Below, piece after piece: positions 7,475 through 13,190 of a DNA stretch of 13,190 nucleotides. Source of the stretch: Candidatus Solibacter sp. (GTDB lineage: Bacteria > Acidobacteriota > Terriglobia > Bryobacterales > Bryobacteraceae); assembly GCA_026394025.1 (NCBI GenBank), contig JAPKZC010000120.1, positions 1 through 13,190 on the forward strand, in the 5' to 3' direction. Below the pieces are notes generated by a model that saw nothing but the letters and a program-made list of their open reading frames with translations, searched no databases and was not told the DNA's origin. The position numbers and the translations under genes were made by a program. The first letter of the stretch is position 1. Every line of letters begins with the position of its first letter.

Positions 7475-7512
7475 GAGGGCCGGCAATTTCGATTGCCGGC
7501 CTTCTCTGTTTT
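7475..7512 (+). terminator. Hairpin with TTCG loop after the secreted-protein gene
   Basis: A perfect 10-bp stem, GGCCGGCAAT (7478-7487) with ATTGCCGGCC (7492-7501), closes on the tetraloop TTCG. Three more pairs outside it (one G-U) extend the stem to 13. TTCTCTGTTTT follows. The T-run is interrupted, but the stem is strong and the loop is the very stable UUCG type. It starts 27 nt after the stop at 7447 and ends about 18 nt before the GTG of the next gene, so it should separate the two transcripts. Confidence 0.75.
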
Positions 7513-7529
7513 GATTGGAGTAACACACC

Positions 7530-8381
7530 GTGATCTCAACACCCTATCTCATTCGCATTAGTTTGCTTGCGGTTGCCGCGGGTTGCCTGTCCCTGTTCGG
7601 CCAAGTGACCAATTCGACGCCGGTAATCGAAGCCAGCGGCTTGAAAATGACCAAGGCCGAGTTCGAAGAATTGGCGGCCGGCCAGGAGAGCTACCGCATG
7701 GATGCCGCGCAACCCACATCGCGAAAGGCGCTGGGCGTGGAGTTCGGCAAAGCGTTTGCGCTGGAAGCCGAGGCGCGGCGCCGGAAGATGGACCAGGACC
7801 CGAAAATCAAGCTGAGGATGCGGGCTTATGCCCAACAGCTATTGGCGGCGGAGCTACTGGAGCAAGTGCGCGAGGAGTACCTGAAGAATGAACCGACGCT
7901 GAAGGCGATTTACGAGCAAAAGAAGCAGTCGTATGCTCAGCCGCGCGTCCGGCAGATCTTGGTACGCACCAAGGGTTCCCCCCTGGCCCTTCGGCCGGGG
8001 TCCAGGGAGCTCTCGGTTGAGGAGGCGCGCGCCAAGGCTGCCGAGTTGCGGGGACGCATCGCCGGTGGCGCCGATTTCGCCAAGTTGGCCAAGGAAGAGT
8101 CTGACGATTTCGGATCCAAAGAGAAGGGCGGAGACATGGGCTTTGTGAAGCGCGGCGTCTCCGGCGCCAATTTCGAAGACGCCGCATTCAGGCTACCCGT
8201 CGGTCAACTGAGCGATGTAATTCAGACGGAGTTCGGTTTCCATATCATCAGGGTGGAAGAGCGCCAGCCGCTGCCTTTCGACGCGGTGCGGAAGGTACTG
8301 GCGAATGAGCTGGCCCACCAAGACCTCGACGCGATCATTCTGAGTGGCTACAAGCTCAACGAACAGTATTTCGGGAAGTAG
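7530..8381 (+). CDS. PpiC/parvulin-type exported peptidyl-prolyl isomerase or foldase
   Basis: The 283-residue product begins at GTG 7530 with GGAG 9 nt upstream. It has an N-terminal export signal. A17-G18-C19 could be a loose lipobox, or cleavage could fall after residue 24 (FGQ). An alpha-helical, SurA/PrsA-like N-domain (about 35-135) precedes a parvulin domain (137-245): VRQILVRTKG (140-149), GADFAKLAKEESDDFGSKEKGGDMGF (180-205, split by the insertion typical of the family), LPVGQLSDVIQTEFGFHIIRVEER (222-245). These proteins help exported proteins fold. Parvulins normally have two active-site histidines, the first in a HILV motif. Here it is QILV (Q142), whereas the second (FGFH, H238) is kept. 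Activity may be lost, leaving a chaperone role. The gene converges on the next one, with 18 nt between the stops. Confidence 0.9.
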   Translation: MISTPYLIRISLLAVAAGCLSLFGQVTNSTPVIEASGLKMTKAEFEELAAGQESYRMDAAQPTSRKALGVEFGKAFALEAEARRRKMDQDPKIKLRMRAYAQQLLAAELLEQVREEYLKNEPTLKAIYEQKKQSYAQPRVRQILVRTKGSPLALRPGSRELSVEEARAKAAELRGRIAGGADFAKLAKEESDDFGSKEKGGDMGFVKRGVSGANFEDAAFRLPVGQLSDVIQTEFGFHIIRVEERQPLPFDAVRKVLANELAHQDLDAIILSGYKLNEQYFGK

Positions 8382-8399
8382 GAGAGCGCGCTCGGAATC

Positions 8400-9368
8400 C
8401 TATTGTTTCTTTTGTGGGGGGCGGAAACGCTGGGCGCGGCCGACCGGCCTGGTGCTGGCGGTTTCGGCATAGATCTGCTGGATTCGCTCTTTCTGGGCGG
8501 GATCGGCGATCAGGGTCCGATGCTTGCCGGAAGGCGCGGGGGCGAGGCGAACGCGTCCGTCGTCGGCGACTGTGACAACACCGGGGTCGGAGAGTTTGAA
8601 ATAGTTCTCCTGCGGGCGAACGGCATAGAGGGCGGCGGCCATGGCAAGGGCGGGGGCATCGTAAGGCATGGGGCGGTAGGCGCGATAGGCTGCCACCAGG
8701 GGGTGCGCCTCCGACCAGGCGAAGTCCTTTTCGATGCCGGCACCGGGAAAGGGAAAACCGGGAAAGGGAAAATCGTCGCCCAGTTCGCCGCCGGCGACCA
8801 CGATCGGGGTAGGCCACTCGGCGAACAAACGCCTAGCGCCAGGGATGTCGCTCATGGTGAGCGCGTCGGCCGCCACCACCAGGGTTCGCGCTTTCTGCGC
8901 GATCAACGCCGGCGTGCCGGGCAGCGCCAGCAATCCCGCGAGGTTGGTGGCGGGGCCGGTGAGCACGACGATGGCGTTCTGGTCGAACTGGGCGGAGAGG
9001 GCGTTACGGATGAGTGCCACGGGATCGGCGGTATCGTTCATCTTGAGGATGCCGCGGGGGTACTTTGCGTTGCCGGCCACGGCATCGAGCATGGGCGTGG
9101 GCGCGGCCATTTTGCCGGAGAGGCAGAGGCCGATCGGCATGGCGCCGCCGAAGGGGCCGGGTTCGCCGGTGTAGAAGCGGACCAGCACGTCGGCGAAGAT
9201 GGCGGCGTTGAGACTGCTCCTGGTGGTGCTGACGGAGAGAACCCGCGATTCGTTCTTGCCCTGAAAGCCGAAAAGCATCGCCAGGGCGAGCGCATCGTCA
9301 ATCGTGCTGCCGATGTCGGCATCGAAGACGATGCCGACTGGAGGTTTTCCTTGTCCTTGAAACTGCAT
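8400..9368 (-). CDS. Inosine/uridine-preferring nucleoside hydrolase-like protein
   Basis: The 322-residue product carries the hallmark aspartate cluster of nucleoside hydrolases: FDADIGSTIDDALALAML, with D16, D18, D24 and D25 as the likely calcium and substrate ligands. The spacing is the longer DxDxGSxxDD variant rather than DTDPGxDD. LTGPATNLAGLL (136-147) is the second conserved block. YDAPALAMAAALYAV (236-250) takes the place of the HDP motif, with Tyr where classic enzymes have the catalytic His, a change I recall from this subfamily. The reaction would be hydrolysis of the N-glycosidic bond of a ribonucleoside; the substrate is unknown. I see no signal peptide. The ATG at 9368 has only a distant AAAGGG (about 14 nt), so the true N-terminus is uncertain. 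Residues 200-209 are a perfect FPFPG duplication. In the same frame, four codons before the ATG, a TAG ends the lysozyme remnant. Confidence 0.85.
   Translation of the reverse strand: MQFQGQGKPPVGIVFDADIGSTIDDALALAMLFGFQGKNESRVLSVSTTRSSLNAAIFADVLVRFYTGEPGPFGGAMPIGLCLSGKMAAPTPMLDAVAGNAKYPRGILKMNDTADPVALIRNALSAQFDQNAIVVLTGPATNLAGLLALPGTPALIAQKARTLVVAADALTMSDIPGARRLFAEWPTPIVVAGGELGDDFPFPGFPFPGAGIEKDFAWSEAHPLVAAYRAYRPMPYDAPALAMAAALYAVRPQENYFKLSDPGVVTVADDGRVRLAPAPSGKHRTLIADPAQKERIQQIYAETASTRPVGRAQRFRPPQKKQ
8743..8772 (-). repeat. Perfect 2 x 15-bp tandem duplication inside the nucleoside hydrolase gene
   Basis: Two identical copies of CCGGGAAAGGGAAAA (plus strand) lie at 8743-8757 and 8758-8772. 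They encode FPFPG-FPFPG at residues 200-209 of the hydrolase. The frame is kept because the unit is 15 bp. Identical DNA copies suggest a recent slippage event. The segment lies between GGELGDD and GAGIEKDFAW, probably a surface loop. Confidence 0.9.
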
Positions 9369-9380
9369 ACGGGTTCGACG

Positions 9381-9575
9381 CTACCCTTTCGCCTGCAGGA
9401 ACAGGGCGGCGGTCGCGGGACGGTCATTGACGGTCCACGTGAAGTTGAGCGCATCGGCGGGGGTCTGGATGGCATGACCGATGCCGATTGTGACTTCGAC
9501 GCCGGTGCAGCGGTACATATGGTGCGCGCGGCCTTCAGACTTCTCGACGCGAGGGATAACGAATGCGGGATCCAT
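9381..9575 (-). CDS. Truncated T4-type (GH24-like) lysozyme remnant
   Basis: The ATG at 9575 opens a 64-residue product ending at TAG 9381. Its N-terminal half matches the catalytic lobe of T4 lysozyme: SEG (E14), then MYRCTGVEVTIGIGH (20-34). E14, C23 and T29 have exactly the spacing E-8aa-D/C-5aa-T of T4-like lysozymes (E11, D20, T26 in T4), and cysteine is a known natural variant at the middle position. From residue 35, AIQTPADALNFTW followed by NDRPAT resembles full-length bacterial members I recall. After RPAT the sequence (ALFLQAKG) stops, so the C-terminal lobe is missing. The protein is probably nonfunctional as a complete enzyme, although a small domain could be expressed. No clear ribosome-binding site precedes the ATG. 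A longer frame upstream to 9680 is composed of simple PSPSPSP sequence and was not used. Confidence 0.55.
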   Translation of the reverse strand: MDPAFVIPRVEKSEGRAHHMYRCTGVEVTIGIGHAIQTPADALNFTWTVNDRPATAALFLQAKG

Positions 9576-9619
9576 GAGTGTTGACCAACTTATCACAGTT
9601 GGGGAGGGTGAAGGGGAGG

Positions 9620-9648
9620 GGGTGCTCCACCGCACTGGAGAAGCACCC
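9620..9648 (-). terminator. Possible terminator hairpin after the TonB-type receptor
   Basis: On the minus strand GGGTGCT-tct-CCA pairs with TGGAGCACCC around a 6-nt loop (GTGCGG), giving 10 pairs with a 3-nt bulge. It lies 37 bases after the receptor stop. A C/T-rich stretch follows, but there is no T-run, so it is not a classical intrinsic terminator. Confidence 0.35.
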
Positions 9649-9684
9649 TGGGACACCCCGCATTCCTGTGAATCGTGCACCCAG

Positions 9685-12600
9685 CTAGAAGATCAGACGC
9701 AGCGCGAACTGGATCACGCGCGGCGTGTTGGTCTGGCTGGTAATCGTACCGAAAGCCCCGCTGGTCGGCGTCACGTTCGGAGCCGCGAATAGCGCGTGAT
9801 TGCCCACGTTGAACGATTCGCCGCGGAACTGCAGGCGCAGTTTCTCGCCGAAGGAGAAGTCCTTGGTCACGGTCAGGTTCAGATTGTTGGTCCCGTCCAC
9901 GCGCACGTTGTTGAACTGGGTGGGGAAGTAGCGAAAGTTCGACGCCAGTTGTTGCGCCGATACTAAGTTGAAACGCGTCACGTCAAAGGCGCGATCCGTG
10001 TTCCGCGGGCTGTAATTCAGGTCACCCCAGTAATACAGCATGTTGCCCCACGCCACCGGGGCGCCGGTATGATAGTTATACAGCTCCGAGATCGCCCAGT
10101 TCCCGACGATGACGTTCACTATCCCCCTGGCGCCGGAGAAGTACCGCTTGCCTTTTCCGAACGGAAGCTCGTAGAGAGCGCTCAGCGTGAAGTTGTTGGG
10201 CCGGTCGCCGACGGAAACGCGTTTCTCCAGCGTCAGATCGCTGGCGTTCGGGTAGGTGGTTCTCTCCATCAGCCGCGAGTGACTGTAGTTAACCGAAAGA
10301 ATCACGCCCTGGGACAGCCGCTTGTACAGCCGGACCGCCACCTCGTGGAAATACGATCCACCGTTGTTCATGGCGTTTTCCGTCACCCCGGTGAACTCCG
10401 GGAACGGCTTCAGCAGGTTGGAGAGCGCGGTGGTCGAACCGTTGAGGCCGGTGCCCGGCAGTAGGTTGAGGAACGGATTCGTCACCAGTGCGCCCAACGC
10501 GTTGATGGTGTTCTGGTCGCGCACCAGCGACTTGCTGAGATATTGTGCGGGCAGCGAGCCGAAATTGTAGTTCGTGGTCAGGTGGACCGAATGGTTGCCC
10601 ACGTACCCGACTTGCAGGGTTGTGTTTTTGGTGAGTTGCTGCTGCACGTCGAACGTCCACCGCAAGCTGTACTGCCTTCCCAATTGCGGGTTGAGGAAAG
10701 TGACGCTCTGGCCCAGGTTGGTATTCACGCCCAAAGCGGCGCCCACCGGTTGTTTGAGCGGGTTGGCGGCTGGGAACGGGTCGCTCAGGGTGGCCGCCGG
10801 GGTCAGGTAGCTGTCGTTGGTGGCCACGTAAGTGTTGGTCGCGCTGAATCCGGGTTGCTGGGCTGCCACCACACCGTAGACGTAATCGAAGATTCCCATG
10901 CCGCTGCGAATCACGGTCTTGTTCTTGAGCGCCGCCGGACTCCAACTGATCCCGAGGCGCGGGCTGAAGTTGGTCTTCGGTGGATCCGACTGCGCCCGGC
11001 GGTCCGGCGAGGCGAAGATCAGGCCGCCGGTGGGGACAAACTGGCTGGCCGGCAGCAGCAGTCCCGAGGTGTTCGGAATGTTGGCGTAGGCGGCGCGGGC
11101 AGGCGCGGTAGAGCTGTTCACGGCCGCCGGATCGAAGCCCACCACCTGGCGGTTCCAGCGTTCGGTGGTGCCGCTATTGTACTCCCAGCGCACACCCATA
11201 TTCAGAGTCAGGTTGGGCCGGGCATGCCAATCGTGCTGCACGAACGCCACTTCATATTTAGAGTCGTTTTTGGAGGAGGCATTGATCACATAGGCGCCCG
11301 AGGTCGGCAACCCGAGCAGGAACGACGCGAAGTTGCCGCCTACCGCCTGGCCCGCCGCGGTGGAGGAACTCCGCACCCAGTTACTGTCGAAGGTATAAGT
11401 GCCGGTCCCGTTGGTCCACGCGATGTTCGAATAGTCGAACACGCGATGTTCGCCGCCGAACTTCAGCGAATGCCGGCCGGCGATTTTGGTCACGCTGCCG
11501 AACACCTGATAGGTGTTGTTCGGCTGGTCGGTGGTATTGACGTTGATGGCCGGGCTGGCGACGAAAAAGCCGTCGGGGAAGTTGAACTGCGGCATGAACA
11601 ATTTGGTCGCGTTGCTCGCGATGTAGGAGGGGAACCCGAGTTGCGTCGGATCGTAACCGTCGCTGTTCAGTATGTAATACGCCCGGTAGCGCGTAAACCC
11701 CACGCGCAGGTCACCGACGACGGTGGGCGAGAACGTGTGGATGTCGTCCACGGTGGCGCTCCAGATGGCGCGCAGTCCCGCCTGCCCAATCAGGCTGTTG
11801 TTGAAGATGTTGCCGGCATCCTGTCGCCACAGGCTGTCCGACACCCTGCCGTTGATGCGGTTGCGGCTGCTCAGATTGGCGTCCATGCGGCCGGAATACG
11901 CCCAGTACTTGTTCTGGTTGGAAAGTCCGGTGAAGTAGTTGTTAGTGCCATCGGGCTTGGCGGCCACGTTGTTGGGCGACGGCACGAATTTCAGCCAGTT
12001 CTGCGCCACCCCATTCAGCCGGTTGGTTGGAATCAGGTTGCCGGCGAACGGCGTCCGCGTCACGGTGCTGCCCGAAAGCCTGCCGGTCCCCGGGTCATAC
12101 AACTGGTATCCCGCACCGAGCGCCAGCAGCGAGGAAAAATCGCCCTTACGTTCCGCGTCCGTTGGCACCGTCATATAGTAAGGCGCCGGCTCGCTGTTCC
12201 TGTGCCCCTCGTAGGTGAAAAACCAGAACACTTTATTGCGCCCGTCGTAGACCTTGGGCACCCACAACGGTCCGCCCGCCGTCATGCCCCAGGTGTTTTG
12301 CCGGAAGATGGTCTTCCTGCCGCCCGATTTGTTGGTGAAGAACGGGGTGGCCGTGAGGTTGGATACCTGATTGAATTCCGACGCGGTGCCGTGCAGCAGG
12401 TTGGTGCCGCCCTTGGTGATCACCTCGATGGTGCCGCCGCCCGCGCCGCCGTAGGCCGCGTCCACGTTGAGCACTTCGACCTTGACTTCGCTGACCGCGT
12501 CCACCGGAGGGCTGAACGCGGCGCGTCTTCCGGTTGTCCCCAGCGTCCCGGTATTCGGCACACCGTCGAGCAGTGCTTCGTTGGCGCCCGACACCGCGCC

Positions 12601-13143
12601 GCCCATGGCGAAATCGGAGAACCCGCCGTTCTCATAAGGCCGGTTCTGGTCGCGGACGCCGGTGTTGACCACCGCGTACGCCATCACGGCCAGATCCATC
12701 GGCGCGCGCCCGTTGATGGGCAGATTCTCCACCTCTCTGGTAGTGATCGCCTGGCCCGACGAGGCACGCTCGGTCTCGAGTGCCGGCGCATCGGCGGTCA
12801 CCGTGACGCTTTCCGAGGCGGCGCCGATGGTGAGTGTCACATCCACGGCCACATGAAGGTTGCTGGCCAGTTCAATTCCGCTCTGCACGTATTTCTTGAA
12901 GCCGCTCGCCTCCGCAGCCAGTTCGTACGGCCCCGGTGGCAGTTGGGGAATCGTATACAGGCCTTCCGGCCCGGTGACACCTCTGAACGGTGTATTGGTG
13001 TCCGTCTTGGTCGCGGTGACCTTGACATTGGGCACGGGCGAACCCGATGGGTCCGTGATTCTCCCGGTCAACGTGGAACGATATTCCTGGGCGTGCAACA
13101 ACGCTGCACCGGAGAGGAGACACAACAATGCGAGACGTGGCAT
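9685..13143 (-). CDS. Oar-like TonB-dependent receptor with carboxypeptidase-regulatory domain
   Basis: From ATG 13143 the product has 1152 residues. A signal peptide (1-18, MPRLALLCLLSGAALLHA) precedes a carboxypeptidase-regulatory-like beta-sandwich (about 20-105: STLTGRITDPSGSPVPNVKV, GLYTIPQLPPGPYEL, GFKKYVQSGI). A plug-like domain follows (about 112-250: ESVTVTADAP, LPINGR, LLDGVPNTG, NVDAAYGGAGGGTIEVITKGGTN). A very large outer-membrane beta-barrel ends in FALRLIF, whose final aromatic residue fits barrel-assembly recognition. Such proteins are abundant in Solibacter-like acidobacteria and are thought to import or bind large polymers. The substrate is not identifiable, and I find no clear TonB box. 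An upstream in-frame start would add 14 residues ahead of the signal peptide. It was rejected because GGAGGT lies at 13147-13152, 3 nt before the ATG at 13143. Confidence 0.92.
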   Translation of the reverse strand: MPRLALLCLLSGAALLHAQEYRSTLTGRITDPSGSPVPNVKVTATKTDTNTPFRGVTGPEGLYTIPQLPPGPYELAAEASGFKKYVQSGIELASNLHVAVDVTLTIGAASESVTVTADAPALETERASSGQAITTREVENLPINGRAPMDLAVMAYAVVNTGVRDQNRPYENGGFSDFAMGGAVSGANEALLDGVPNTGTLGTTGRRAAFSPPVDAVSEVKVEVLNVDAAYGGAGGGTIEVITKGGTNLLHGTASEFNQVSNLTATPFFTNKSGGRKTIFRQNTWGMTAGGPLWVPKVYDGRNKVFWFFTYEGHRNSEPAPYYMTVPTDAERKGDFSSLLALGAGYQLYDPGTGRLSGSTVTRTPFAGNLIPTNRLNGVAQNWLKFVPSPNNVAAKPDGTNNYFTGLSNQNKYWAYSGRMDANLSSRNRINGRVSDSLWRQDAGNIFNNSLIGQAGLRAIWSATVDDIHTFSPTVVGDLRVGFTRYRAYYILNSDGYDPTQLGFPSYIASNATKLFMPQFNFPDGFFVASPAINVNTTDQPNNTYQVFGSVTKIAGRHSLKFGGEHRVFDYSNIAWTNGTGTYTFDSNWVRSSSTAAGQAVGGNFASFLLGLPTSGAYVINASSKNDSKYEVAFVQHDWHARPNLTLNMGVRWEYNSGTTERWNRQVVGFDPAAVNSSTAPARAAYANIPNTSGLLLPASQFVPTGGLIFASPDRRAQSDPPKTNFSPRLGISWSPAALKNKTVIRSGMGIFDYVYGVVAAQQPGFSATNTYVATNDSYLTPAATLSDPFPAANPLKQPVGAALGVNTNLGQSVTFLNPQLGRQYSLRWTFDVQQQLTKNTTLQVGYVGNHSVHLTTNYNFGSLPAQYLSKSLVRDQNTINALGALVTNPFLNLLPGTGLNGSTTALSNLLKPFPEFTGVTENAMNNGGSYFHEVAVRLYKRLSQGVILSVNYSHSRLMERTTYPNASDLTLEKRVSVGDRPNNFTLSALYELPFGKGKRYFSGARGIVNVIVGNWAISELYNYHTGAPVAWGNMLYYWGDLNYSPRNTDRAFDVTRFNLVSAQQLASNFRYFPTQFNNVRVDGTNNLNLTVTKDFSFGEKLRLQFRGESFNVGNHALFAAPNVTPTSGAFGTITSQTNTPRVIQFALRLIF

Positions 13144-13146
13144 AAG

Positions 13147-13152
13147 ACCTCC
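13147..13152 (-). promoter_or_regulatory. Ribosome-binding site of the TonB-type receptor gene
   Basis: GGAGGT on the minus strand ends 3 nt before the ATG at 13143. The spacing is short, but this is the only strong Shine-Dalgarno sequence here, and the start places the signal peptide at the very N-terminus. It fixes the start over the in-frame ATG at 13185. Confidence 0.65.
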
Positions 13153-13190
13153 AAAACCAACAACGATGTCACAGTCTGGCCCCATTGCCA

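Noticed and set aside
8403..9584. Plus-strand open frame (393 codons) opposite the nucleoside hydrolase and lysozyme remnant
   Set aside because: It is glycine/arginine/histidine-rich shadow coding without recognisable motifs. The opposite strand carries the nucleoside hydrolase and lysozyme motifs.
9384..9680. Longer lysozyme-remnant protein starting at 9680
   Set aside because: The added 35 residues are simple PSPSPSP-type sequence that overlaps the 3' hairpin region of the receptor gene and has no homology to the lysozyme fold.

Overview
The window looks like a chromosomal segment of a GC-rich acidobacterium, most likely of the Solibacter/Bryobacter type. This is inferred from the combination of genes, not from a marker gene. 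That combination is a DUF1592/DUF1588-family cytochrome-like protein next to a Tat-exported HXXSHH (DUF1552) protein, a DUF4159 protein, a PEP-CTERM protein, and a giant carboxypeptidase-regulatory-domain TonB-type receptor. Almost every product is exported, so the segment is largely about the cell envelope and the outside of the cell.

Layout. Positions 3-59 (+) hold the last 18 codons of a gene that begins outside the window. Positions 4696 down to 254 (-) form a tight three-gene operon: a secreted protein with two CxxCH haem-binding motifs, an HXXSHH protein overlapping it by ATGA, and a DUF4159 protein 15 nt further on. The DUF4159 gene appears frameshifted between its signal peptide and its mature domain. 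Positions 4697-5067 are a divergent control region with a striking 9-bp triple repeat (GTACTG cores). Positions 5068-7447 (+) carry a PEP-CTERM protein and, 28 nt later, a large secreted protein of unknown function with eight cysteines. A hairpin with a TTCG loop follows. A PpiC/parvulin-type exported foldase lies at 7530-8381 (+).

The right third is on the minus strand. It holds a very large Oar-like TonB-dependent receptor (13143-9685), a 64-codon remnant of a T4-type lysozyme (9575-9381) that keeps the complete E-8aa-C-5aa-T catalytic spacing but lacks the C-terminal lobe, and a nucleoside-hydrolase-like protein (9368-8400). The remnant and the hydrolase lie in the same frame, separated by one TAG and four codons.

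How the genes may work together. The left operon encodes a set of exported, probably haem-containing proteins whose biochemical role is unknown. The central pair probably makes surface or secreted proteins, and the downstream foldase may help such exports fold, although it lacks the first of the two histidines typical of parvulin active sites. The receptor could import a large substrate. A link to the neighbouring nucleoside hydrolase is conceivable but unsupported. No tRNA, rRNA, CRISPR array, transposase or integrase was seen. The most noteworthy signals are the frameshift in the DUF4159 gene, the lysozyme remnant/nucleoside hydrolase junction, the 9-bp triple repeat, the His-to-Gln change in the parvulin, and an exact 15-bp tandem duplication inside the hydrolase.
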